Positions 34,927 through 43,066 of a stretch of DNA of 64,000 bases are shown here, in pieces. The stretch covers positions 1 to 64,000 of the forward strand of contig NZ_JAASQJ010000003.1 of the NCBI RefSeq assembly GCF_011762185.1, given 5' to 3'. Position numbers and translations under genes: made by a program. Source of the stretch: Dyadobacter arcticus. Its GTDB lineage: Bacteria > Bacteroidota > Bacteroidia > Cytophagales > Spirosomataceae. Within the stretch, counting starts at the first letter, position 1. Every line of letters starts with the position of its first letter. Under the pieces are notes generated by a model that did no database searches, was not told where the DNA came from, and saw nothing but the letters and a program-made list of their open reading frames with translations.

Positions 34927-37578
34927 ATGTTAAAAATTACATTAAGCCTGTTTTCCGCTTTCCTCCTCTTTTTTTGGAACGGTTTGAACCTTGGTCAACC
35001 TCAAATTTCTGATGGTAACAAAGCCTTTGTAGCTGCTGATACCTTGCCTAACGCGGCGAGCTGGCCTGCCGAACTGGATGTCACTCCTTTCGTAGGTCCT
35101 GATCTGACTCCCAGCCCGGCATGTCTGGCAGTAGCGCCAACGGGCGAAGTGTATGTCGGCGTTGATATGATCGGTTCGCTGGGGAAAGATCCCGGCAAAG
35201 GCAGCATTGTTCGTCTCGTCGATTCTGACAATGATGGCAAGGTTGACCAGCATACCACCTTTGCAATGGTCGATGATCCAAGAGGGATTATTTCAATGGG
35301 CGATCAGCTTTTTGTGTTGCACACCACTTTCTCCAAAGAAACCGGCAAGGCTTCGGGAATGGATCTGGTGGTATTTGAAGATAAAAACCATGATGGCGTT
35401 GCGGACGGTCCGTCCAAACCTTTGATCCAAGGCATCAGTAACCCGAAATTCCTGCAAAGCCGTGGTACCGACCATGCTACGAACGGGATACGCATGGGGA
35501 TCGATGGCTGGATTTACATTGCGGTCGGAGACTTTGGGTTTCATGAAGCAGTGGATCATTCTGGCAAAAAGTTGACGCAGCTTGGTGGCGGGATTGTTCG
35601 GGTAAGGCCCGATGGAACTGAGATGGAGGTTTATACCCACGGGATGCGGAATATTTACGACGTGGCGATTGACCCGTATATGAATATTTTTACCCGCGAC
35701 AATACCAATGATGGTGGCGGCTGGAACATTCGATTCAGCAACCAGATCCAGTCGGGGGAATATGGATACCCTGTTCTTTTCAAAAATTTTACGGATGAAA
35801 TCATACCTGCGCTCATTGATTTAGGTGGGGGATCGGGAACAGGATCATTGTTTATGGATGACCCTACCTGGCCGGCCAAATACAATCGCGTGCCGATGAT
35901 GGCGGATTGGGGAAGGAGCCAGGTGTATGTACATCGGGTTACAGCCGATGGACCGAGCTTTGTTCAAAAGGAGGAGGAATTCATCAAGCTTGCGCAAATC
36001 ACCGATCTGGATATTGATGCTTCCGGTCGTGTTTATCTGGCCGCCTGGGATGGCGCGGGATATTCGGGTAATCCTAAAAAAGGGTTCGTGGTGCGGGCCG
36101 TTCCGAAGAATTGGCAGTATAAATCCTTCAAAGACGTTAAAAAGTCTTCTGAGAAAGAATTGGCGGCTCTTTTAAAGTCAGAAAGCGCGGTTCAACGCTT
36201 GGCTGGACAACAGGAGCTGCTGGCCCGTTTTCCCAAAGCAGCAGCCAAGACTTCCTGGAAAATCGCGGAGGATAAGGCACTTCCTCTGTATGTGCGCGTT
36301 GCCGGTATTTTCACTTATGCGCAGGCAGCTGGCAATGATGGGATAAACAATCTGGTGAAATTGACGGACGATAATGATGTCCGTGAATTTGCATTGCGCG
36401 CCCTGGCCGACAGAAAACCAAACATTGAAAAGGTACCGATAGAGCCATTTTTGAAAGGCATGAAGGACCCATCGCCTCGCGTGCAGCAAGCTGCAACGGT
36501 CGGCCTCGGTCGTTTGGGCCGGATGGAAGCTGCGCAGTCACTGCTCGCGGTAAAAGTGCCGGCATCATTTGTGGCCCCTGCAAAAGATACGGAGGGCCCT
36601 CATGCGACACCCAATTCGGCGATTATTCCTGGACATATTGCTGTCAGGGCATTGGTCGCAATTAATGCGGTTGATGCCAGTGTAAAGGCCATTGGAACAG
36701 TAAATTCTACCATTGCACTTTGGGCTTTGCGGTATATGCATGATCCGAAGGCAGTTACTGGATTAATAGCAGCTTACGGACAAGCAAAAGATGAGGCTTT
36801 GAAAAAGCAAATCATGGTAACTTTAGGCAGGTTGTACAAAAAAGAGGCACCTTATGATGGTTCCTGGTGGTGGAGTACCCGGCCCGATACACATGGCCCT
36901 TATTACAAGGCCATTACCTGGGAATCTTCGGGTGCAATAAAAGACTTTTTAATAGGGAATTGGAAAAAGGCAGATGAAGCCGGGAAACAGTTTTATGCAG
37001 ACCTGAACTTCCGTAATCGTATGGGAATTGAGGAATTTGGCGGGGAGGAAGTGGTCGTTGAAAAACAGGAATTGCGCGTAGATCTCAGCAAAATCAGCAA
37101 TAAAAAAGGTCAGATAGGCGAAAATTCGATTGAAGATGTGATGCTTGCAATTGCGAAACTTCCCGGTGACGCTGCAATTGGAAAAACATTGTTCACCAAA
37201 CAGGGTTGCGTTGCCTGCCATAGCATTAATAAAAGCGGACCATTGAAAGGACCTTATATGGGACAAATCGGATCGATTATGAATCGGGAGCAAATTGCGG
37301 AATCCATCCTCAAACCCAATGCTTCCATATCACAAGGCTTCGCCTCGGTGCTGATCACTACCAAAGGTGATAAGAGTTATATGGGTTTCATCTCCGAGGA
37401 ATCTGCGGAGAAGATGATATTGCGCGACATAACTGGCGCGGTTTATACCTTCAAGACGTCGGATATTATTTCTCGTAAAGAGATGGAGAATTCGATGATG
37501 CCACCTGGACTTGCCAATGAATTATCATACGAGGAATTTGCTTCACTGATCACTTTTCTGTCGGAGCAAAAGAAATAG
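34927..37578 (+). CDS. Secreted sorbosone-dehydrogenase-like propeller / HEAT repeat / cytochrome c protein
   Basis: 883 residues. After a signal peptide comes a soluble glucose/sorbosone-dehydrogenase-like beta propeller (~60-400; GSIVRLVDSDNDGKVDQHT, GWIYIAVGDFGFHEAVD and GTEMEVYTHGMRNIYDVAID), then a HEAT-repeat alpha solenoid (~405-700; LADRKPNIEKVPIEPFLKG), and a C-terminal c-type cytochrome with the haem motif C761-V-A-C764-H765 and a late Met (MMPPG) as likely axial ligand. This domain set is the so-called membrane-bound dehydrogenase type common in Planctomycetes and Bacteroidota. It probably oxidises a sugar or polyol in the periplasm and passes electrons to the haem; PQQ use is not certain. 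Confidence 0.87.
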   Translation: MLKITLSLFSAFLLFFWNGLNLGQPQISDGNKAFVAADTLPNAASWPAELDVTPFVGPDLTPSPACLAVAPTGEVYVGVDMIGSLGKDPGKGSIVRLVDSDNDGKVDQHTTFAMVDDPRGIISMGDQLFVLHTTFSKETGKASGMDLVVFEDKNHDGVADGPSKPLIQGISNPKFLQSRGTDHATNGIRMGIDGWIYIAVGDFGFHEAVDHSGKKLTQLGGGIVRVRPDGTEMEVYTHGMRNIYDVAIDPYMNIFTRDNTNDGGGWNIRFSNQIQSGEYGYPVLFKNFTDEIIPALIDLGGGSGTGSLFMDDPTWPAKYNRVPMMADWGRSQVYVHRVTADGPSFVQKEEEFIKLAQITDLDIDASGRVYLAAWDGAGYSGNPKKGFVVRAVPKNWQYKSFKDVKKSSEKELAALLKSESAVQRLAGQQELLARFPKAAAKTSWKIAEDKALPLYVRVAGIFTYAQAAGNDGINNLVKLTDDNDVREFALRALADRKPNIEKVPIEPFLKGMKDPSPRVQQAATVGLGRLGRMEAAQSLLAVKVPASFVAPAKDTEGPHATPNSAIIPGHIAVRALVAINAVDASVKAIGTVNSTIALWALRYMHDPKAVTGLIAAYGQAKDEALKKQIMVTLGRLYKKEAPYDGSWWWSTRPDTHGPYYKAITWESSGAIKDFLIGNWKKADEAGKQFYADLNFRNRMGIEEFGGEEVVVEKQELRVDLSKISNKKGQIGENSIEDVMLAIAKLPGDAAIGKTLFTKQGCVACHSINKSGPLKGPYMGQIGSIMNREQIAESILKPNASISQGFASVLITTKGDKSYMGFISEESAEKMILRDITGAVYTFKTSDIISRKEMENSMMPPGLANELSYEEFASLITFLSEQKK

Positions 37579-37746
37579 AAAAACGTTATGAGACTGCGTT
37601 AAAGGATGGGTTATACTAGTTTTGAAAAATATTTAAAAAAAAATAGATTTCTGATAGTCACATTGAGATCTGTGGAAGTAGTGTTTGATGTGAATCGTAA
37701 ACTCGCCCTGTCGACCTATACATTTACTCAACGTTTAAATTGATCT

Positions 37747-37779
37747 AATCCCGTCCGGTTTCCGGGTGGGATTTTTTTT
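37747..37779 (+). terminator. Strong intrinsic terminator ending 11 bases before the next ATG
   Basis: 12-base stem AATCCCGTCCGG / CCGGGTGGGATT (one G-U pair), 3-base loop and a T8 run. It ends just before the ATG at 37790, so it either closes the upstream transcript or acts as an attenuator in the leader of the next gene. Confidence 0.8.
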
Positions 37780-37789
37780 GAAAAACGCA

Positions 37790-38083
37790 ATGGAGAAGAA
37801 AAAAGGAACATTAAGGACTTGTCCGAACGGGCACCGCTATTACAAAAGCAGCGATTGTCCTGTATGTCCGTTATGCGCAGAAGAACAAAAGCCAGAAACC
37901 GGGTTTTTGTCATTGCTAAGTGCTCCTGCCCGGCGGGCGCTGGAAAATCATGGCATTTCGACATTGAAACAATTGTCGGAATGGACTGAAAAGGATGTTC
38001 GCCAATTTCACGGAATCGGACCAACCGCTATCCCAAAACTTCAGAAGGCATTGGAAGAAAATGGATTACATTTAAAACCCTGA
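37790..38083 (+). CDS. Small zinc-ribbon / helix-hairpin-helix protein (RNA polymerase alpha CTD-like)
   Basis: 97 residues from ATG 37790; the GTG at 37766 lies inside the terminator hairpin and is rejected. The N-terminal half has Cys pairs CPNGHRYYKSSDCPVCPLC, probably a zinc ribbon. The C-terminal half is a helix-hairpin-helix fold like the alpha-subunit C-terminal domain: LSAPARRALENHGISTLKQL, with HGIGPTAIPKLQKALEENGL. This should bind nucleic acid or protein. Small proteins of this kind are usual in Bacteroidota next to SRPBCC genes, as here; role unknown. Confidence 0.78.
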   Translation: MEKKKGTLRTCPNGHRYYKSSDCPVCPLCAEEQKPETGFLSLLSAPARRALENHGISTLKQLSEWTEKDVRQFHGIGPTAIPKLQKALEENGLHLKP

Positions 38084-38110
38084 GTTAGGGCGACTCTAAA
38101 TACTGATCAA

Positions 38111-38563
38111 ATGGAAAATCAAAAATTGGAATGCAATGCAGCGATTCAAATTGCCAAAACACCAACCGAGCTATTTGAAGCGATTGTAAATCCTGCTGGG
38201 ATGACTAACTATTTTATTGCTGATAGCACCGGAAGAATGGAGGCTGGCGCAGAACTGATATGGCATTTCCCTGAAATGGAAGCCGATGTAACGATAAAAG
38301 TTGCCAAGGCCATTCCCGATAGGTTGGTCACTTTTTATTGGGGCGATGCTGGCAAAGAGATGCTGGTAGAAATTAACCTTGAACCCTTCAAAGATGCAAC
38401 GGTAGTAAAAGTAAGCGAGAAAGAAATGGACCTGAATGAAGATGGTATCAAATGGATGAAGGGAAATACAGAGGGTTGGGCCAATTTTTTGGCTTGCATG
38501 AAAGCCTATCTCGAATATGGTATCAATCTAAGAAAAGGGGCTTTTGAGTTCCGATTTCAATAA
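38111..38563 (+). CDS. SRPBCC (AHSA1-like) domain protein
   Basis: 150 residues forming one START-like helix-grip fold: AAIQIAKTPTELFEAIVNPA, GAELIWHFPEMEADVTIKV and the long C-terminal helix near GWANFLACMKAYLEYGINLR. Members bind hydrophobic ligands or assist protein folding. It begins 27 bases after the zinc-ribbon/HhH gene, so the two are likely cotranscribed. No ligand can be named. Confidence 0.88.
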   Translation: MENQKLECNAAIQIAKTPTELFEAIVNPAGMTNYFIADSTGRMEAGAELIWHFPEMEADVTIKVAKAIPDRLVTFYWGDAGKEMLVEINLEPFKDATVVKVSEKEMDLNEDGIKWMKGNTEGWANFLACMKAYLEYGINLRKGAFEFRFQ

Positions 38564-38613
38564 TTGAGGCCGCATCCGCGTGAAGTAGCCCTGACGGATC
38601 AATACTGGGTGCA

Positions 38614-38973
38614 TTAAGGCTTACTCTTTTTCGTAGAATCCGGCATGATTGCACCGCCTGTCTTGATGGTTTTCTTGGTTCTCTTGACAGTATAAGAAGC
38701 GGCGCTATCAGCATCAGGACGACCGGTGTTGCTTCTCTCGCCGTCAACTGCCCCGCTCGAATTCACATTTCCGTTATCGTTCAAAACCGGTCCGCGTTCT
38801 GCATTGGTTGAATCTTTCAAAATGGCAGAAACGTCGGAAGTATCCGTACGTGCTTTGCGAATGGATGTTTTCTTTTCATAAACCCGCTCCGAAGATTTTC
38901 CTTTACTTTGCGAATAGGAAGGGGCCGGGGCAAGGAACAATGCGATTGCTATCAGTAATTGGAGCGCTTTCAT
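38614..38973 (-). CDS. Small secreted, low-complexity hypothetical protein
   Basis: 119 residues. A clear signal peptide (MKALQLLIAIALFLAPAPSYSQ) is followed by a polar, basic and Ser/Thr/Asp-rich tail with no predicted core (SSERVYEKKTSIRKA, TVKRTKKTIKTGGA). Probably a disordered periplasmic or surface protein. Not recognised. Confidence 0.7.
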   Translation of the reverse strand: MKALQLLIAIALFLAPAPSYSQSKGKSSERVYEKKTSIRKARTDTSDVSAILKDSTNAERGPVLNDNGNVNSSGAVDGERSNTGRPDADSAASYTVKRTKKTIKTGGAIMPDSTKKSKP

Positions 38974-39039
38974 GGACAGGATGTTTTTATTTAAAGCTGA
39001 TTACGTTTCCCTAAAATCTATCAAATATTATTCCAGACA

Positions 39040-39906
39040 TTACACAGCCGAAGCCGATTGATTTTTTCTGCGAAACTCCCCCAGGCTCATGCCTTTACTT
39101 TTTTTAAAAAAACGGTTCATGTGACTTTCGTCTGTGAACGATAGCTCGTCCGCGATCTCATTCATACGCAGATTACTATGCAGAAGTCTCGTTTCAACAA
39201 GCTTCAATCTTGAACTAATAATGTATTCCTGCATGGTTTCATTGGTTTGTTTTTTGAAATAGCGGCCGAGGTAAGATTCCGAAATACCGAAATGCTTACT
39301 GATGTAACCTGCTTTGATTTTATCCGGATGGTAAATGTTTTGTTGAATGTATTGCAGAATATCCAATGCCTTTTCATCTGTGCACGCATTGATCTTTTCG
39401 GGTAAATATTTCGCTATATTCCTGGCTACCAATATGATCATGGTATTGACATAATGCTGGATCAGATCTTTGTTATATAAATCCCTGTTCACATATTCCC
39501 TAATAATGGCGTCGACCAGTGGTTTAATAATGCTCTTATCCGTTTGGTTTTTGAGAATACATCCGGGTTGGTGGTTTGCATTCTGTAATATAAATTCTAA
39601 TCTCTGCAATTGGTCATTGTGTTGAGATGCGGCGACAAGCGATGCATTTCTTCTAATGTAAACACCATTGAAACGGATAAAGAAAAATCGGGTAGTAGTC
39701 TCAATATCAAAAGAGTGGGTGTCCTCAGGAGTGATTAGAAACATGTGGCCGGGATGGTATTGGAATGTATTATCATTGATCACCTGTGTACCCGTCCCGG
39801 AAATAATGTAAACCAATTCAAAGAAATTATGCTGATGATCAGATTTTGGACATTCATCCAGTTCTATGTAAATAATTTCGAACGGCTCGTGAAGTATTTC
39901 CTTCAT
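39040..39906 (-). CDS. AraC family transcriptional regulator with N-terminal cupin
   Basis: 288 residues. The N-terminal cupin-like sensor (~20-110; PKSDHQHNFFELVYIISGTG, HPGHMFLITPEDTHSFDI) would bind an effector. Two helix-turn-helix motifs lie in the C-terminal 100 residues (KAGYISKHFGISESYLGRYF; MNEIADELSFTDESHMNRFF). It is divergent from the quinone-oxidoreductase-like gene, and an inverted repeat between them is a likely binding site, so it probably controls that gene and itself. Confidence 0.93.
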   Translation of the reverse strand: MKEILHEPFEIIYIELDECPKSDHQHNFFELVYIISGTGTQVINDNTFQYHPGHMFLITPEDTHSFDIETTTRFFFIRFNGVYIRRNASLVAASQHNDQLQRLEFILQNANHQPGCILKNQTDKSIIKPLVDAIIREYVNRDLYNKDLIQHYVNTMIILVARNIAKYLPEKINACTDEKALDILQYIQQNIYHPDKIKAGYISKHFGISESYLGRYFKKQTNETMQEYIISSRLKLVETRLLHSNLRMNEIADELSFTDESHMNRFFKKSKGMSLGEFRRKNQSASAV

Positions 39907-39933
39907 TTTGTGAAAACTTTACTGTATTATAGA

Positions 39934-39974
39934 AAATTTGTACCGTAAATGTACTAAATGAATGGTACAAATTT
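39934..39974. promoter_or_regulatory. Inverted repeat, candidate AraC-type operator
   Basis: AAATTTGTACC at 39934-39944 and its exact reverse complement GGTACAAATTT at 39964-39974, centres 30 bases apart (about three turns). A third GTAC lies between them at 39951. The site sits in the divergent promoter region and overlaps the first codons of the longer reading of the downstream gene, which argues for the shorter start. Confidence 0.6.
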
Positions 39975-40002
39975 GCATTATCAAAATATTAATCAGAAAA
40001 TC

Positions 40003-41004
40003 ATGAAGGCAGTATTTTTAGTAAGCAGCAATGAACCATTGGTCATGAAGGAAATTGCGACACCAACGCCCAATGAAGGTCAGCTCTTGATCAAACTCGC
40101 TTTCTCGGCACTTAATCACAGAGATATCTGGATCCAGAAAGGTCAGTATGCAGGACCGAAGTCAGGTTTGATCCTGGGATCGGATGGATTTGGGACTGTG
40201 GTTGAATCAGGTACGAATGTGGATCCGAATTGGGTTGGGAAAGAAGTGGTCATCAATCCAAGTCATGATTGGGGGGATAATCCGGCCGCATTTGGGGATA
40301 ATTTTAAGATCTTGGGAAATCCTGAACCGGGCACATTTTCAGAATACATTAGCGTAAATGCAAAGTATATCCATGCAAAGCCTTTCCACTTATCTGGTAT
40401 TGAAGCCGCAGCCCTGCCACTTGCAGGTGTGACGACTTACCGGGCGCTATTTGTAAGGGCCGGATTGAAGGCGGGAGAGAAGGTTTTGATCACAGGAATT
40501 GGTGCAGGCACAGCATTGCTTGCATTGCAGTACGCAATTGCCGCAGGCGCAGAAGTTTACGTCACATCGGGATCGAATGAAAAGATTGAGAAGGCCAAAT
40601 TGATGGGCGCTATTGATGGGTTTAATTATAAAGAAGAGTCCTGGTTTAAGACCGCGAAGGAGGTTACCGGAGGTTTTGAGGTGATTATAGACAGCGCTTC
40701 GGGTAGCGGTTTCGGAAATTTATTGGAAGTGGCAAAACCGGGCGGCCGCGTCATTTTCTTCGGAGGGACGGATGGGCCTATCGGTAATATCATTCCAAAT
40801 AAAGTTTATTGGAGAAACCTGTCTATCCTGGGAACAACCATGGGTACTTTACAGGATTTTGCGGATATGCTAGCATTTACCGAAAAATACAAAATCAAAC
40901 CGGTGGTTGACAAGGTCTACGCTATTTTGGCAAATGCACAGGAGGCGTTTGATTATATGCATCAAGGTAAACAGTTTGGAAAAATCGTACTGACTAATTC
41001 CTGA
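40003..41004 (+). CDS. Quinone-oxidoreductase-like medium-chain dehydrogenase
   Basis: 333 residues from ATG 40003 (MKAVFLVSSNEPLVMKEI, the usual start of this family); an ATG at 39958 is open but lies over the candidate operator. GroES-like N-domain includes ALNHRDIWIQKGQYAGPKSG and GSDGFGTVVESG. The Rossmann fold holds ITGIGAGTALLALQYAIAAG. The CxxCxxC structural zinc site is missing, which points to a zinc-free NADPH quinone or enoyl reductase. Control by the divergent AraC protein is likely. Confidence 0.88.
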   Translation: MKAVFLVSSNEPLVMKEIATPTPNEGQLLIKLAFSALNHRDIWIQKGQYAGPKSGLILGSDGFGTVVESGTNVDPNWVGKEVVINPSHDWGDNPAAFGDNFKILGNPEPGTFSEYISVNAKYIHAKPFHLSGIEAAALPLAGVTTYRALFVRAGLKAGEKVLITGIGAGTALLALQYAIAAGAEVYVTSGSNEKIEKAKLMGAIDGFNYKEESWFKTAKEVTGGFEVIIDSASGSGFGNLLEVAKPGGRVIFFGGTDGPIGNIIPNKVYWRNLSILGTTMGTLQDFADMLAFTEKYKIKPVVDKVYAILANAQEAFDYMHQGKQFGKIVLTNS

Positions 41005-41142
41005 CCTGCTTTCTACGTCCGTTCGGAAGAAACTATTTCATCTTTTAATACATATAAAACGGACAGTACTTTCTTGATTACGCATCAACATGTTTTCACT
41101 AACTTGACACGCCGTATATTTAGTTATCAAATAGATTTTGAA

Positions 41143-41928
41143 GTGACCAGTCTTCGGAGTGTGAATGTAACCCGCTATCTGACGCCTTTGCGAGAGGGAG
41201 GATCTTTGCCTGCCATCGCTGAGGCGGATGATGATTTTTTATATGTATTAAAATTTGGTGGGGCGGGTCAAGGTCCGAAAGCACTTATTGCTGAGCTGAT
41301 AGGAGGGGAGCTGGCACGGTTTCTGGGTTTTCGGATACCCGAAATCGTGTTTGCTCATCTGGATGAGGCATTCGGCAGAACGGAGCCTGATGAAGAGATC
41401 CAGGACCTGTTAAAAGCCAGCGTCGGCCTTAACTTGGCAATGCATTACCTCTCTGGCTCTATTACATTTGATCCTTTGGTAACCAGGGTAGATAGTAACC
41501 TCGCATCACGGATTTTGTGGCTCGACAGTCTGCTCACCAACGTGGACAGGACAGCCAGAAACACCAACATGTTAATGTGGCACAAAGAACTTTGGTTGAT
41601 AGATCATGGCGCTTCGCTCTACTTTCACCATTCCTGGGACAATTGGCTTGAACAAGCAAAAAGGCCATTTATGCAAATTAAGGATCATGTGTTATTATCG
41701 TCTGCGAACGAATTGGAAGAAGTGAATGCTGATTTCAAGAGTAAGCTGAATGGAGATGTGATCAGGTCGATCGTCGGGTCGATTCCTGACGAATGGCTGC
41801 TCAAAGACTCTCCTTTTGAAACGGCGGACGAACATCGTGAAGCATACGCACAGTTTTTAGAGACCCGGCTTTCGGTATCGGAAATATTCATAAAAGGAGT
41901 TCAGGATGCCAGGAAAGCACTTATTTGA
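41143..41928 (+). CDS. HipA-like protein kinase (paired with DUF3037)
   Basis: 261 residues from a GTG at 41143, which gives the conserved start SLRSVNVTRYLTPLREGGSL; a TTG at 41074 would add 23 non-conserved residues. The fold is that of HipA-type Ser/Thr kinases. FLYVLKFGGAGQGPKALIAE holds the ATP-binding lysine region. NVDRTARNTNML is the catalytic loop (Asp, Asn), and LWLIDHGASLYFH the metal-binding Asp of the DFG-like motif. The protein is shorter than true HipA (~430) and lacks its N-terminal subdomain. The 3' end overlaps the DUF3037 gene by 23 bases. HipA relatives phosphorylate translation factors and cause growth arrest; here target and role are unknown. Confidence 0.85.
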   Translation: MTSLRSVNVTRYLTPLREGGSLPAIAEADDDFLYVLKFGGAGQGPKALIAELIGGELARFLGFRIPEIVFAHLDEAFGRTEPDEEIQDLLKASVGLNLAMHYLSGSITFDPLVTRVDSNLASRILWLDSLLTNVDRTARNTNMLMWHKELWLIDHGASLYFHHSWDNWLEQAKRPFMQIKDHVLLSSANELEEVNADFKSKLNGDVIRSIVGSIPDEWLLKDSPFETADEHREAYAQFLETRLSVSEIFIKGVQDARKALI

Positions 41929-42289
41929 ATATGCGGTAATTCGCGTTGTACCCAGGGTAGAGCGCGGAGAGTTTATGAATGTAGGTGTGATCCTGTACTG
42001 CCCGTCGCAGGGCTTTCTTCGGGTTGTATATGAGCTGGACGAGTCGCGTTTAAAAGCGTTCTGCAAAAGCACCGATTATGATGACATTAATTCATATCTG
42101 AATGCATTGGAACAGATATGCAAGGGTAAAAAAGACGGAGGCGCCATTGAGTCATTACCGATCGCTTCCCGCTTCCGATGGCTCACGGCCACAAGAAGTA
42201 CGGTAATACAAGCGTCTAAGGTACATTCCGGATTCTGCATTGACCCCGAGCAAACTTTGCAACACTTATTTGTCCAGCAAGTTTGCTGA
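41906..42289 (+). CDS. DUF3037 protein, partner of the HipA-like kinase
   Basis: 127 residues. The family signature is at the start: FEYAVIRVVPRVERGEFMNV followed by GVILYCPSQGFL. The rest is a compact alpha/beta domain (ASRFRWLTATRSTVIQASKV, with HSGFCIDPEQ). Its ATG lies within the kinase gene, so translation is coupled. This gene pair recurs across bacteria; DUF3037 may be the neutralising partner or the substrate of the kinase. Unlike a classical HipB it has no helix-turn-helix. Confidence 0.87.
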   Translation: MPGKHLFEYAVIRVVPRVERGEFMNVGVILYCPSQGFLRVVYELDESRLKAFCKSTDYDDINSYLNALEQICKGKKDGGAIESLPIASRFRWLTATRSTVIQASKVHSGFCIDPEQTLQHLFVQQVC

Positions 42290-42295
42290 GCTCGC

Positions 42296-43066
42296 TTACC
42301 TCAGTTTCAGATATTGCTGGACAACATCCTTCTTACGTCTGGATATTTCGATCCGGGAGCCATCGGAAAGCAAAACATACTGATTATTGTGTGCTACCTG
42401 TTTGATATGCTTTGGGTTGACCAGATGGGACTTATGGGTGCGGATAAAATTAAATTCACCCAGCATCTCATCAAAATGCTTCAAAGTTCTGCTGGAAAGG
42501 AAAGGCCTTTTACCTACCAGATGGATGGAGGTGTAATTTTTATCGGCTTCGAGCCGGAGGATTTCATCCAGGCTAAAAAAATAAACGCCTGCACTTGAAG
42601 GTACCGCCAGCCGGAAATCTTTGATATCCTTTTTACCAATATTCTTGATAAGATTATCATAAAGCTGTTTTTGATTGCCTTCAGAAGATTTCTGAAGAGA
42701 TTTCTCCCTATGTCGATCCATGGCCGCTTTTAATTCGTCCGGATCCACAGGTTTTAACAGATAATCCAATGCACTAAACCTAATAGCCTGAATGGCGTAC
42801 TGGTTGTAGGCTGTGGTAAAAACAATGTCGTAAGTCGGGTTATCCCTGGCAATTAAAAAGTCAAAACCATTCTGGTAAGGCATTTCAACATCCAAAAAGA
42901 CAATATCCGGCTTGAAACTGTCCAGCACAATTAAGGCCTCGCTGACGGAATCGGCATGTCTGACGATGATATCATCAGACATGAGGTTGGTTAGATAGTG
43001 ATTGAGTACGTGGCGGGCCTTTTGTTCATCATCGATAATCAGGGCGTTTGTCATAGGGTTTGTCAA
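42296..43066 (-). CDS. LytTR family response regulator
   Basis: 256 residues. Receiver domain at ~7-125 with acidic pocket I11-D-D-E14 and phospho-acceptor D59 (VFLDVEMP), and Lys near 106 (LLKPVDP). LytTR DNA-binding domain at ~155-255 (DEILRLEADKNYTSIHL, FIRTHKSHLVNPKHI). Its start overlaps the sensor kinase stop by four bases (ATGA), so it is the cognate regulator of that kinase. Targets may include the secreted genes at 47280-51361, which lie upstream in the opposite direction; this is inferred. Confidence 0.94.
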   Translation of the reverse strand: MTNPMTNALIIDDEQKARHVLNHYLTNLMSDDIIVRHADSVSEALIVLDSFKPDIVFLDVEMPYQNGFDFLIARDNPTYDIVFTTAYNQYAIQAIRFSALDYLLKPVDPDELKAAMDRHREKSLQKSSEGNQKQLYDNLIKNIGKKDIKDFRLAVPSSAGVYFFSLDEILRLEADKNYTSIHLVGKRPFLSSRTLKHFDEMLGEFNFIRTHKSHLVNPKHIKQVAHNNQYVLLSDGSRIEISRRKKDVVQQYLKLR

